A stretch of 64,000 nt of DNA. Source: Mucidula mucida (lineage: Eukaryota; Basidiomycota; Agaricomycetes; Agaricales; Physalacriaceae). The notes below the pieces were generated by a model, which did not search any database, was not told the DNA's origin, and saw only the letters and a program-made list of their open reading frames with translations. The DNA is taken from NCBI GenBank assembly GCA_015501055.1, contig JADNYV010000008.1, forward strand, positions 372,001-436,000. Reading direction: 5' to 3'. Positions 12,748 through 25,400 of the stretch are shown here, piece after piece. Position 1 is the stretch's first letter. Each line of letters begins with the position of its first letter. The position numbers and the translations under genes were made by a program.

Positions 12748-13581
12748 TTATGCCCGGGCAGCCTCAATGCGTTTCCTGGCGACCTGCCGCCTGTTGAGAC
12801 CAGTCAAATCTGAGGACTTTTCTGCGGTCTTCTCCACCTCCTCGTCGGGCGCGGCCAAGATGATCTCGACATGGCAAGGGTGTCCCTGGTATGGGTTGAT
12901 ACGACCGTGGGCACGGTATGTACGACGACGAGTTTTCTGGGGGGAAAGAGGAATAAGAAGGCGTCAAGGAAATGTAAAGTCAACATACGGGTGCCTGGTT
13001 CACGACGATGTTTTTGATCGTGAGGTCCTCGAGATCGATGTTCTTCGCGTCCGCGTTTGATTCTGCATTCTTCAGGAGACGGAGGATGAATTTAACAGAC
13101 TTCTCGGGCCACCGACCTATGGTTATCGTTAGTCACCTATTACAAGGGGCACTCGGTGGATTGACGCACCCTGGGTGGCCTTGAACTGCTTCGCCTGGCT
13201 CGCCCGTCCGACACCGCCAGAGAAACGGCGGAAGGGGATGATCTGCTTGTGCTCGCCGACGTCCGCGAGATATGTGTACGCCTTGGTCAGTTTGAGGCCT
13301 GTCATGGATTATAGCACCGACACAACAACTAAATTTCTCCCGACGCACCGCTCAGAGCAGCTGCGACTTCCCGCATGTTTTTGAAGTGCGTCCGCAGGTA
13401 CTCGCCCCGAGCGCGGGCAGCTGGAGGGGGTGGGGGAATTAGTATCTGGCCTCTATAATCCTAGATTTTGACCGACTCTTTTCGGGGTTGGTGGCGGTAG
13501 CGGCAGCAGCGTAGCGAACTGGATTGGGGGACGATTCATCAAGGCGGAATTGGCAGCGATTTGAGGCATAGACTCACCCAT
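12748..13581 (-). CDS. RPL17: 60S ribosomal protein L17 (uL22)
   Basis: Structural protein of the large ribosomal subunit, near the nascent-peptide exit tunnel. The first exon is only four bases (ATGG, 13581-13578); splicing to the next exon gives [15 protein letters not shown]. The following exons give [40 protein letters not shown], the basic [39 protein letters not shown] and [20 protein letters not shown]. It ends with [10 protein letters not shown] and TAA at 12748. Length and content match the eukaryotic family. Several short introns, as is common for fungal ribosomal protein genes. Confidence 0.95.
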
Positions 13582-14155
13582 CTTGATGTTCTTGAAGTTG
13601 TTCGAGCACAGAGGATAACTTTTCGGTGCCGCGATTGCCGAAGCTTGGTAATGTACTGTACAGTTACGGGAAATGCCGCAAGTTCCAAAATGGTGTAACG
13701 TTAAACATGAGAGGACCTCTTGTTCTTGTCGAGGTGTTTATCGATTTGACGTCTACCCTAGTTGAAGAAAAAGGCGTTCCTTCCAACAGTTGTAGATTGG
13801 CCCTCAGTCAATCGAATTGGTTGTAGACGATTACGGACGACGTCTTGCTTTGTGAATTACAGACCGAAACCCTACTTCTACCTGTCTCGCTTGAATTCTA
13901 TCGTGCACCGAAGGTGATTGAGAGGGAAGGACGGTTTTCTCCTGATGCAATTTCTTGCCGAATATGGCAAGAACCGACTTTCTACTTCTACAGTAGGTAG
14001 CGTTTGTTTACTTGATCCCATCTTATCGAGTTACCGTCGTCAGAATAGCGACACTTCCTGCGTCACCTGAAATGGCTGTTTTCAAAAGACTTCGTGACTT
14101 GTTATTGTACAATCTCAGTTCGAGGGATCATTGCGACTATTTAGATATTTAGATC
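13582..14155. other. Intergenic region, RPL17 promoter side
   Basis: About 570 bp upstream of RPL17 (which reads leftward) and downstream of the leftward F-box-like gene. It should carry the RPL17 promoter. The open frame at 13626-13826 has no recognisable features and is not called. Confidence 0.4.
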
Positions 14156-15366
14156 TTACTTGGCCTTAGCCTTCATCTGCTTCTCAAACATTCGCCCCAT
14201 TTGACCCATCTCGAAAGCTTGCTTTACAGGTCCGTGTACCTCCCGGTAACGCGGCGTCTTGGGATCCATGGCGGGGCTTGTTCCACATTTCGCTTCATAG
14301 GTATCATGTATCTCCTCCACCAGAGACCAGATCCACTTGCGTGTACGCATGCCATTGGTGCGGTGGATGTGGGATAGGTAAAGGTACCAGTCGGCATCGT
14401 GGGGTGTGGAATCGCGATTGGGCAGCTTAGCAATAGAGTCGTCCTTCATATCGCTCAACTCTGCGGGGATGGGAATCGACCAAGGAAGCTGAAGGACGAA
14501 GCGGCGCGCGTGACTTTGGAAAGTCGTGAGGGCATGGAAGCGAAGATACCGACAAGTCGACATGAGCATGACATACGACTGGATCGAAAGATGCGGGATC
14601 AGGGTTTCGAATATGTCCAGAGGCAACGATGTGAGCATGTCTGTGTTTTCAAATTCAATCGTGTCAAGTGGCGATATTCTGGTAGGCGCAACTTGGGTGT
14701 GGAAGCGAGGGAAACTGAAAGACGTGTCAAATAACGAATATCGCTCGAAATCGCCGACTTACACGTTAGGCTTGCTAATGAGATATGCGTACGGGCTCTC
14801 AGAAAGAGCCTTCCAGTTGAAGACGTTGCCGCCTGAGGCACGCTTGACAGTCCAGAACGGGTTGAGATCAATCTTGTCCCCAGCCGATTCGTAACGGACG
14901 TCCTTGAGCCGTCCGGCACGGTCGCCACCCATAGGACGCTCGAGAACTCCAACTACCTCTGCAAGTCTTACAGCCTTGTCGATCGTGTCGGGGTCGGCGT
15001 CCATGCGATGGAGAAGTAGTCCAGCGCAGACGGTGTGCATCATGAAAGCGGTTGTTGGAGTGTTGTTGACGGTGTCGGATTCCCATACAACACACATCAC
15101 AATGGGACCGTTGGCGCCACTGAACATGTTGCCGCTAACATAGTCGTACTTACCCTTCAGAGTATGGATATCTGGGGGTCTATGGAATATGAGTACGCCA
15201 TCCAACGCGACAAAAGATAAATGAAAACTTACCCAATACCAGTGGCGGCTATGAAATAGGAATAGAGGCTGGACGGCATCAATCCATCTGGAGGATAGTG
15301 GGCGCGGAAAGGCGAAGTTGCCCGGGGACCTGGGACAAAGGCCATACGACAGACAGTGCAAGACAT
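14156..15366 (-). CDS. F-box-like hypothetical protein
   Basis: Unknown protein with a probable F-box. The start at 15366 gives MSCTVCRMAFVPGPRATS with a CxxC pair. A middle part carries YDYVSGNMFSGANGPIVMCV, LLLHRMDADPDTIDKAVRLA and an NPFWTVKRASGG stretch. The last exon has TDMLTSLPLDIFETLIPHLS followed by YVMLMSTCRYLRFHALTTFQ, an F-box-like helix set, and ends in a basic tail with stop at 14156. An F-box would recruit an SCF ubiquitin ligase, but here it lies in the C-terminal half rather than at the N-terminus, so the role is inferred. About 290 bp separate it from the divergent Rictor gene. Confidence 0.65.
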
Positions 15367-15657
15367 GGTGGGGGATAATCAAGAAGAAACGCTGCTCTCA
15401 AAGGCTTTATAGGAAGATCGTTGGTGCTTTATGTAAGACCGCGCTTTTGTTCTCTTTTGGACCAGATACGGGTTTTAATTGTTGAGAAGACCAGTCAGAG
15501 GATCACTTCCATCAGATACAGCTAGTGGGGCCATAATCGTAGTCATCTGAATGAGAGTAAGAAGCAAGTTACATAAGGGGCTGATCCCAATTTCGACTTG
15601 ATGTCGACCATGACAGACCCTTGTTGCTGCTGAACGCGACGACGACTGCCTGGCACG

Positions 15658-18600
15658 ATGCCCGCCAATCTCGCTGTACCGGCGCCTCCAGCATCGCTCA
15701 TATCGTCTTCGATAACCCTTGTCGGTAGTGGTGCCGCTCTCGACAATGACGACGCGACTTCATTTACCGCTTTGGAGGGGCAGGACCCGGCCCAACAGGT
15801 GCGACCTCACAACAGGCTAATCAATGGCAAGACTTGACCCCAAGAACAGCTTGCTGAGCTTGACAGCAGACTGACCAAACAGAGTCGTATTAAAGAGGGC
15901 GCTGAGAACATGCTAAATATGCCTCTGACGGTACACAATCGAGCTAGGTGTCCTGTCAACCAATCTCACGTTGAACTTAGGATGCCCTCCGTATTCAAGT
16001 CGAATCCGAGCTAGACATGGCCCGGAGCAGAATCGAGGCCATAAACAACAAGCGGACCGACATACGTAGGCGTCTGGTCGTGCTTCTGTACCCAGTTCTC
16101 CTGATAAATACCCAGAGGCTTCCATTGAGAAGGGAAAGCAAGTCAACGGGGCGGCCGCGGCGCGGAAGAAGTTTCAAAACGGTCATGCGTCCTCTATTAG
16201 CAGTATGGATGAACGAGGTATGCTTTGGTCGCCAAATGTTTACCATCCTCATCGCAATCTGCAGGAGAGGACTTTCGTACTGCACTTCAGAATGCCAACA
16301 ACTATATCGCCAACTTATTGACCCTTGGCCGCCCTACGTCGCCTCCAGCTATGAACGGCAGCGCACCGTCATCTTCCATTCCGATGACTTCTGGCGCTCC
16401 GGAGATCGACCGTCCGTGGATTGATACCATGACAAGACTGGCCAACACGCTACAACGGAGCGCGCGCGTCCGTTACGAACTCAGTATAACGGATACCGTC
16501 CAGGCGTAAGACTTGTTTCGGCTTGCATTTCCTTCAACTCACTCGCCTAGTGTCATACCAGCTCTTGCAGATCGGCGCTCGACTCAGTGTCATTCAGCAG
16601 CATATCGTGTCATTAGACTAGCTCTAGTCGATCACGACTCTGTTAAGCGGCTTGGCGAGCAACCACTCGATTGGTACATTGTCAAGTAGGCGTTCAATTA
16701 CATCATGTTCTCTGACTTGCTCAATTTTAAAGATCTCTTACTCGGATAGCAATATACTGGCGAAAGGAGCAGGTCATCAAACTCATCCGTACCATTGTCG
16801 ATGTCGGAACCATTCGAAACGACGCACTACCAGGAGGCTGTTCCTCGGGGCTCGTTCCGCTCTCGGAACCCGTCATGCGAGCCTTTATTGCTGTAGCAGA
16901 ACAAGCGGATTCTCCATTCCGTCCTATCTGCATCCTAACCCTGACGGAAATTTGTATGTTGTCGCTTACCTCTGCTCATCCAGTTGATAACAACCTTGAA
17001 TTTAGTGTTGATTGACATCGATCTTGTATGGCGTACTGGCGGCTTTAGATTTTTGTTGCATGCATTGGGCGAAGGTCCAGTTGAGCTAGCACCCATCATA
17101 TCCTCCGCCTTCCTGCATATAATCGATTCACCCCGGACACGGTCTTACTTTACTGTTGGCACTGATTTGGAGGTTGGCTTTTACATCCAGCCACGTCAAC
17201 CATGCGTTTTGCTCATTGAAACATAGATTGCGCTCTCCCCCATTACTGACGCGTACGGTAAAGGGCCAGATCATGCGGAACGCATGAAGAGCAGTACGAA
17301 GATAATACAGGGAATGCTGAGAAGTTGGAGCGGTTTGTTGCCTATCCAAATACGTCTTCGAGTGATAGTGTTCATGATACACGCAGGGCTCATGTACTTC
17401 TGTATGGCTGATATGCGAGCGCTTCGGTCTATCATTGATACCCTACGTATACCTTCCCTTGAGTCACGGGTATGTCGTATTCGTTCAACTCCTCTATTCA
17501 GCACTCATCGTGCTGCTAGGAAATCATTCTGAACATGTTCTTTGATCTTCTCAAGATCAAGACGCCGGAGTGGTATCAAACATTCATAGACGGACGGCGA
17601 CTAACAAGTGAGACTCTATACATCGATTGATTACATATCTCGATCTTCTTTTGCAGTGTACAAAAAGTCTCGCCATAGTCAAGACGGACGTTCCGCAGAA
17701 AGCAAGAAAGAAGCTGAACAAAGTGAGCGTCTTTCGCAGACGTTACGGTTGACGGATCAGTATATCGCGCTTCTCGTACTGGTGTTCACCAATGCGGGAC
17801 TTTTGGATGTCCGTTGAATAACTCCTTCGTCTGTCTCCTTCTGATCAATGTAGGCTTTAACCACGATAGTCTCGGAAACAACCACAGGGACCAATCTCTC
17901 GCGGAAAGCAACACTTCTAATGGCTGAAGTTCTACAACTTGCTAATCGGGTGTTGCCGCTGTGGGTCGCCGCTCGCATTCAAGCAGTTCCTCAAATTTTT
18001 GGCATGGCTTCGGATTATCTAGACGGCGAGCATCGAATCATTGGGACATCTGCGATGTCGGCCATTGACAGCCTTGACCGAAACCGTGCTAGGTTGCAGC
18101 CTAGTCTTCTTAGGCATACTAGAGCAAGGTGTGAATCACTCTACTTTAGTTCGTTCCTTCATTGAATGTTCATGACAGGGCGAATTCTGTCGAGGATCCC
18201 GTCCGCAGGGGTCAGCGACAGGTCGAACAAGTAAAGCTCAAGATGAGCATGCAAATGGAGGACAAAACATTCCAGGCTGCTCTCTTGGAAACCCAGGTAA
18301 GCCTTTTCCCCGAGCATTCTATTCACTTATAGTAAGCCTCGTTCAGGTTATTTTCGCCTACAAAGACCACACGAAATGGAACTTTGATTTACTACTTGAG
18401 CTTATCGAAGGACCTTTACTGAATCCAAAGAGGATGGAAGAAGCGATGAGAGCGTCCAAGTTCATGCGGCGGCTCATGAACTTTTTCCATCCGTTCAGCC
18501 ATCGCTTTTCGGACATGCCAAAGATTAAAGTGATTAGGTTTCGTGTTGCTTTTCAAGTTTATGGACTCATATGTTCTATAGGCGAACCTGAAATGGTCAA

Positions 18601-20853
18601 GACTTGGTTGTTCTCTTTTGACGACGCTACTGGCTTGTCCTGACGGTGTTCGCTTTCTTGGATCGGAAGACCAATTTCTCGCCCAGATAGTGAAAAGCTT
18701 TGCACAACTCGATCCGGTAAGACGAGTCCACTTTGTCGGCGTGCCACAATTGACTGTCTGTAGTTCAACGGCGTTCCTGATTCGGATCCCATCTTCTCTA
18801 AGAAGAGAGTCGGGGAAACACTTACATCTGGTTACCTTGAGATGTTGGGTACTCTCAGTAAACAGAAGGATGGAATCGAGTATGTTAACGTTCTTGTGTT
18901 ACGAAATGCTCATCTGATCATTCACCAGGCTGTTGGAGAAATTTAAAATATTCACCGCGTTCTATCATTTGAGCGAACTTCGCAGTCGAGAGGATCTCAT
19001 CAAAGGCATTATCGAAAATTTGGATTACGCAATGTGAGTTTTGTTGCATTACCCAAGACTGTGGCTGAACGCGATGACGCATAGGGATGGTCACCCTCGT
19101 ATCATCTTATCGAAAGCACTGACTTCCAGTTACAAGGTCGGTGCTCATTCCCCGCAGTCGTTTTCGGTGGATAACGAATTGAGTAGCATGTTCGACTTTA
19201 CGCGACGAAGCATCTGGGCGATCTCATCCGTGGTTCAGCAAATAATGCCAACGTCTGGACTCTGAGGTTGCTCTTGACTCAACTGTATGATCCTGCGCCA
19301 GAAGTATGCGAGATGGCTGCACGCTTTCTCGAGGAGGCTTGCGAATCGAAGGACATATTGCAGCTTGTCGTGGAGTTGCGACCTACGATGGATCATCTAG
19401 GTGACATCGGCAATCCGTTGTTATTGAAGTAAGCGGTGTTGGGGGGCGCTCGTCGACAGCACTCACATCTCTCTCAGATTCACCTCGACACCCATGGGCT
19501 TTCGATATCTCTATGATGCTGGATACATTGAGCGAGAGCTCGATTTGTGGTTTAATGTATGATTCCCTTCCATCATACATATGCGAGTTGCTCAAGACTT
19601 ACAGGAACGTAACTTGTTCTATGTCGTCCAAGTTGAAGTATTCTTGTCAAAGGTATTCAACAATGCAGCAGAGGCGGAGGACGAGTCGCTCGCGTTTGAG
19701 GGAACTGTTCCGCCTCATTTCTATGGCGAAATGGCCAAGACCGACCTGGGATGCCAGATTTTACAGGAGAAGGGCCATTTCTCGGAGTTTACACAGTTTA
19801 TACGGCGACATGGTCTCGAAGGCGAGGACCCGGAGATTATTATGAAGCTCAAGAGCATTCTTTGGGCGATTGTATGTGTGTTTGGTGTTCAATGGGGCAG
19901 TCGCTGACTCTAATAGGGCAACGTTGGTGCGACAGAAGGAGGGCTCTCGTTCCTCGAGGAAGAGGAAATCATACCTCATGTTCTGGACATCGCAAACAAC
20001 TCCCCTATACCATCAATACGCGGGTTTGTGCGACTCTTTCGTGTCTCGTTTCTTCGTCTCATATGTTTCTAGGACATGCTTTTTCGTTTTGGGTCTTATC
20101 GCCTCTACCTCTCAAGGAGCGGAAGTTCTCGATGATTACGAATGGGAGGCTACACTTTCCCCGCAAGGCCAGGCTGTTGGTCTCTGCATACCTCTAGATG
20201 TGGAAAAGTTCATTTCAGTACGTCTTAGTGTTATGCAGCAGCTGTAGTGTTAAACTTATGCAGATACCTCCTTGGACACAACACACCTCGCAGTCGCGAC
20301 AGCCTCGACTGATACCACCTAAATCAGAAGTTGAGCTCGAAGTCATCACGGCGATACAGAATCTGGCGAACTCTGTCATTGCGAACGCGGCCTCAAGGAC
20401 ATTGACAAAGTACGCACTTCGCCTCTGTGTTTGAGTGACTCTGAACTGTGGTACAGGATGAAATCCCGACCTGAGCACCGGGCTGTCTTTTCTTCTCCTG
20501 ATATGTTCTATCGGGCATTACATATCATTTCGACTCAGCGATATCGCCTGCCGGTGCGCAAATACATAATGGACCTCTTCAATATCGAACTCGATGCGGC
20601 GCTGGTTGTCGAATTGCAAAAGTGCGACGAGAGGTTGAAGGCGCACCCCCATTTCAAGACGCCCAAGCTGGATAACCGTGTGAGCATGTTTGGTCGGATG
20701 GGAAGGACGCGTCGTCCTGAGGAGAGCGACGATTCGAGTTCTGATGATGAGCTGGATGCACCGCCGTTACCCAAGGTGCAGGAGCAGCCTGCGATAACGT
20801 GTCGCCCTCAGAAACAAATTATTGGCTTTGACATTGCTATACCCGTCAATTGA
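15658..20853 (+). CDS. TORC2 subunit Rictor/AVO3/Ste16
   Basis: Scaffold subunit of target-of-rapamycin complex 2, controlling cell-surface growth and actin through AGC kinases. The N-terminus from the Met at 15658 leads into an HR1-like coiled segment (LAELDSRLTKQSRIKEGAEN, RIQVESELDMARSRIEAINN). The Armadillo-like Rictor N-terminal region follows (YRVIRLALVDHDSVKRLGEQ, LIRTIVDVGTIRNDALPGG, VPLSEPVMRAFIAVAEQADS, FRFLLHALGEGPVELAPI). The middle part has LYDPAPEVCEMAARFLEEAC and FERNLFYVVQVEVFLSKVFN-type sequence. The Rictor-specific hallmark is SIRGTCFFVLGLIASTSQGA, then DDYEWEATLSPQGQAVGLCI. Many short introns; the ones checked restore frame. Estimated length about 1,350-1,450 residues, similar to S. 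pombe Ste20 and shorter than human RICTOR. An upstream start cannot be excluded. Confidence 0.9.
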
Positions 20854-20989
20854 TCCTATGTATATATCATCTACATGCTTGTTGTAATTTATCTGTACAG
20901 TAGAAAGCAATGTCGAGAGCGTACTTGCTCCCATGTTTAGTTTGACGATCTGAACCAAACAACAGACTGCTCTCCACTTCACCATCAAC

Positions 20990-21742
20990 ATGTCATTGCT
21001 TCGCGCGTGTACGCGCTCGCTGCCGCCTACGAGGACGCTAAGCCAGAGATGCATTCTTACACGCGGAATGGCGAGCGGAGAGTCAGTGTCGATCAAGTCG
21101 GAGCAATCCTCGTCCGAAATCGTTGCGCCCGCACCTCCCCGAGATGTCATGGTAGCCGACGTCGTCAGCGGCGCTCCTAGTGAGTCGTGCACCGCGTACA
21201 ATGCAGTTCAGGACTTATATGAGAAATGCAGCGGAACTGCGTCATAGAGCGGTCAGGATATACCAGCCGACGAGGAATACCATGCAGAGCGGCGGTGCGA
21301 AGATGGAGCGCTGGCGCATTGATTGGGATATTCTCCCTGGGGGCGGACGCTGGGAGAATCCCCTGATGGGCTGGGCGAGTTCGTGAGTTGCGCTGGATGT
21401 TGTTGCGAGAGAAGGGATAACTCAATTCATTGTGTGCAGTGCCGATTATATGCAGGGAACTCGTATTGCGTTCCGATCCAAGGAGGATGCGATTCATTTT
21501 GCTGAGAAGCAGGGTACGTTGCGAGTGTCTTTCTTTTGACTCTAATTGATAATGATATCTGTAATGTGTAGGTTGGGATTATTATGTGTGCGTTGCTTTC
21601 GAGATGGATCTCTGTTTTCCGCTTGCTGACTTTTCTTTTGTGTTGTAGGCAAGCGCCCGTATCGAAGAGGGTTCCGCCCAAGAATTATAGTGAGAACTAT
21701 AAGTATAATCCGGGAAGTCTTCGTATTATGAAGACCAAGTAA
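20990..21742 (+). CDS. NADH:ubiquinone oxidoreductase 18-21 kDa Fe-S subunit (NDUFS4)
   Basis: Accessory subunit of mitochondrial respiratory complex I. The N-terminus MSLLRACTRSLPPTRTLSQR is a typical arginine-rich mitochondrial presequence. The conserved core then follows: VRIYQPTRNTMQSGGAKMER, WDILPGGGRWENPLMGWASS, ADYMQGTRIAFRSKEDAIHF, AEKQGWDYYV, and the C-terminus KNYSENYKYNPGSLRIMKTK with TAA at 21740-21742. Four exons splice in frame. The family's usual length and end are preserved. The gene follows Rictor on the same strand with about 140 bp between. Confidence 0.95.
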
Positions 21743-22443
21743 TAGATCTTCAATATACTGCGTTTGGGTGTAACCTGCGGTGTGTTGAATTTCTGCATGG
21801 CTCGTGTCGCGGATACATGCAAGTAGTTGTATGTGACAATTTCTACCTGACAGTGCCAAAATGATTCGAATGCATCCGGCACCAGGAGGTCTTGAAGTAA
21901 AGTGGACGCTTGCGTCAGAATTCGTCAAGTTTGAGCAACAGTTTCGTCCCATTGATGGCAAAGCTTGACGAGCGGCTCTAGTTATGTTAGGTTTTCAAGA
22001 GGTCCACTGATAAAGATCTTCGTTAACTTCAATTCCGGGTTTGTTCCTAATGGCCTTTATCAACAGCGAGCCACAGCCTCTTGTCGATCTTGGGACCCGA
22101 AAAGGCACTCACCGCCAGTAACTAAATGCATAGCGGACCCCTTTTGTGGCGTCATTACCTCTACCACTAATAAAATACGAGATCTGAATTTTACACGCCC
22201 TACGGACGCGATCTTGCTGCGCAGCATCGAAACGGTACATGAGAATAAAAAGTATTTATAGCCTGATTATTGCCGATCACCTGACCGATGACATGGGAGG
22301 CGCCTTCTGATTTCGTTTGCCTGTCTGCCACCTGCCACCAGCGTCGACGAACTCTTATGTTCAAGTGCTGACCGACTGCCATCGAGCTTGCAAGCATCAA
22401 TATTGCTTGAACGTGTTCGTCGACGAACTCCTTATCTTCAGCC
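21743..22443. other. Intergenic region, NDUFS4 to CSC1-like
   Basis: About 700 bp. The frames at 21542-21961 (-) and 21965-22261 (+) show no protein features. Presumed 3' end of NDUFS4 and promoter of the channel gene. Confidence 0.4.
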
Positions 22444-25400
22444 ATGGGCGATATCCAGACTCGACCTTTTTCCAAGAATTACAGGTATGGCCCCACCTTG
22501 TTCGGATTTGACTGTTTAACAGACTATGTGCGCAGTGGCCTCATCAATCAATCGGTCATTGCTGTTGGAATCACTGTACTATGTGTCACTGGACAGGAAC
22601 TCATGAAACGGAGGCGGAGAGGCAAGGGCAAGACGCAGCCGGGAGAGGGATTGGGCAGCCGTGAATCATGGGAGTTTGGATAGTGAGTATATAGCATCTA
22701 TCATCTCTTTTCGACATTGTCCAGGCGCCTCGTGCGACATATATATTTCTCCTGTCGGTTCATGCTGACTTTTCCCTCCCAGTCTCTTCCAAGGACGTTC
22801 GTGGGCATGGTGCGTTTATACTCCAATTTTGACTGCTTCTTCCTAATATTCCATGCAGGAGACCATCACCACCAACTCCGGGAGGTTGGATTTTGTCCTG
22901 GGTGCCCCAAATAGTAACGTTCCCGGAAGAGAAAATGAATCAACTTCGCGGCGTCGATGCCACACTGTACATCCGATTTCTGCGCGGATGTTGTACGTCA
23001 TATTTTTTGCGTCTTCGTTCAACCATTGATTCTCATTTCCTCAGTCTATTTCACGCTGTTGCACACGCTTACTACGTTTCCGATCCTCTTCCCCATTCAC
23101 GTCGAGTTCTCCGAAAATTCCATCGACAAGAAGTCTATGACACGAGCATCCATCTCGTCTCTAGTCACAACTAAGCAAGGGAAATCATTGCTCTGGATCC
23201 ACATATGCCTTCTTATCTGGGTCACGCTTTCATGGATCGCCACTTTGTTCTGGATATCTCACGGTGCTTTCATGCTGCGCGCTGCACGAATTCGGGAAGC
23301 TGCACAGCGGCAATTTACGCCAGACTCCTCGTATCATCCCCACCCACATCCTCAGTATGCGTTTGCATCGAATCCCACGGTGGAAGACCTCCAGCCTACT
23401 CCCGGCCTTCGTCTTCGGACGATCATGGTATCCAACGTTCCTCCACTACTGCGTTCCGAGAAGGAACTCAAGGAGTATTTTGAATATTTCATGTCCCGCA
23501 AGCTGGAGCGACCTGCGATCGGACTCACTACGAATACGCAGCCTGGATTTTTCAACAAGTCAATCGCTTATCTCTTCAACCGTGCGAAACGACTTCCTGT
23601 CATTCACCCTGCTACGCAAGGCTCCAGAAACGAACCGAGCACTGATTCATCAGACATTCCCGACCCAGAAGCAGTTCCTGTGATAGATCGCGTCATCATT
23701 GCTCGGAAGATGACTGAATTGGCATCCTTGTTGGAGCGTCGAGAAGAGATTCTTCGTCTCCTGGAGACGGCGCACATCAAACTTGCCAAAACGACTCTGA
23801 ACGCTGTGAAGAAAGCTATGGGGCAGAAGGATGCTCATCAGCCCTTTTCGCGATCGAGCTCTCGTGCCAAGTTTGTTGCACAGCAGAGAAAGCCCGCGGT
23901 CGATCCGGAAGCTGGTGATGCGACCCAGGAGGGTACGCTCAGCGAGGAACAACGGATGGAACAGTTGATCAAGGTCCTTGGCCCCTTCGTGGATCAATTC
24001 GAACTACGGCCTCCTCCTATGAAGCACAAAACTCTTCATTCTTCCAAACACGCCTTCCAAAAGCTTCGCACAGAGGGTTCCAGTGACTCAGACGTACCTG
24101 TTTCGTCTCCAGGATATCCTCCTGCTAGCAATGGTCGGCGTCGGCGACACAAGAAGACTGTTTGGGACGCCTTGCTTAGTCTTCCCCGCAGCAGTCTGGA
24201 CGCCTATCAACCTTTGATCAACTTGTCCCATCTATTCCGAGGAAAGACTGTGCCATCCATTGATTATTACACTGCAAAGCTCAATCTGTTGACGTCGTTG
24301 ATTACGGAAAACAGAGCGAAACATGCGAACGAATATGATCCAGTCTCGACGGCTTTCGTGACATTTGCAGAACCCAGCGATGCCCTTAGGGCGTGCAAGT
24401 ATCTTGCGGTGCATCCTCACAATCCCCTCACTTGCATGGTGTCGATGGCTCCGGAATATCAAGACCTGGATTGGATTCGGGTAATGAAATCGTCCTTTGA
24501 TGCCGAGGTCTGTATTTCTTGTTGTCGTTACTGGAATACGTGCTCATGTCTTGACAGTTCGTGAAAGATTGGGTCGTCAGTCTCGGCGTGTGGGCTTTCA
24601 CTGTGTTTTGGCTATTCCCAGTGTCTCTTCTCGTCGGTTTGGTTTCTATTCAGAATATCAGTGTCTTCTGGCCGGGACTTGTAAGTTACGTTGAAATTTT
24701 TCTGTTCATTGCTTACAGATATTGCGCAGAAATCTTATCTAGACAAGCACGAGTGGGAGGAAGAAGTCATTCAGTCGTTCTTGCCTACCCTTCTCGTCGC
24801 TTTACTCGCTCTTCTCATCCCTCTTATACTCTTACTGATCGCCAAGAAGGCGCACACTATCACGACACTATCCGCTATGCACGACAGGATCATGACTAGA
24901 TATTACAAGTTCCTCATTGTCAACGTTTTGGTTTTCTTCTGCGTTGGAACTGCTGCTCTACAGTCCATTTTAGACTCGTTCAGAGCGAACGCTTCTGCGC
25001 CCGATGTTCTCGAGATTGTTGCCAGTAGTTTCCCCTCAGCTGGACCTTTCTATGTTGGCTGGCGTGGGTGCTCTTTGTTGACACATAATCCGACCACTGA
25101 CATGTATTTTCAGAAATATTCACGACTGCTATGCACGGTGGCTTTGAAATTGCTCTCCGTACGTTTTTTCCATTCCCTATGTGACCTCAGCTGATAGTTG
25201 ATTAGTCGGTGTAAGTTTATCTTTTTCGTTGGAACCATTTTATTGAAGTCTCCAGCTTCCTCTCATTATGTATCCCGCTACGCGAAGCCAAGTGACCCCG
25301 TAAGTGCTTGGCCTGGCTTTTATCTATCGTGTCATTCAGATTCATTTCTCAACAGGCGGAGACGCACTGTGGGCCTTCGTCCTCGTACCTTCAACTATTA

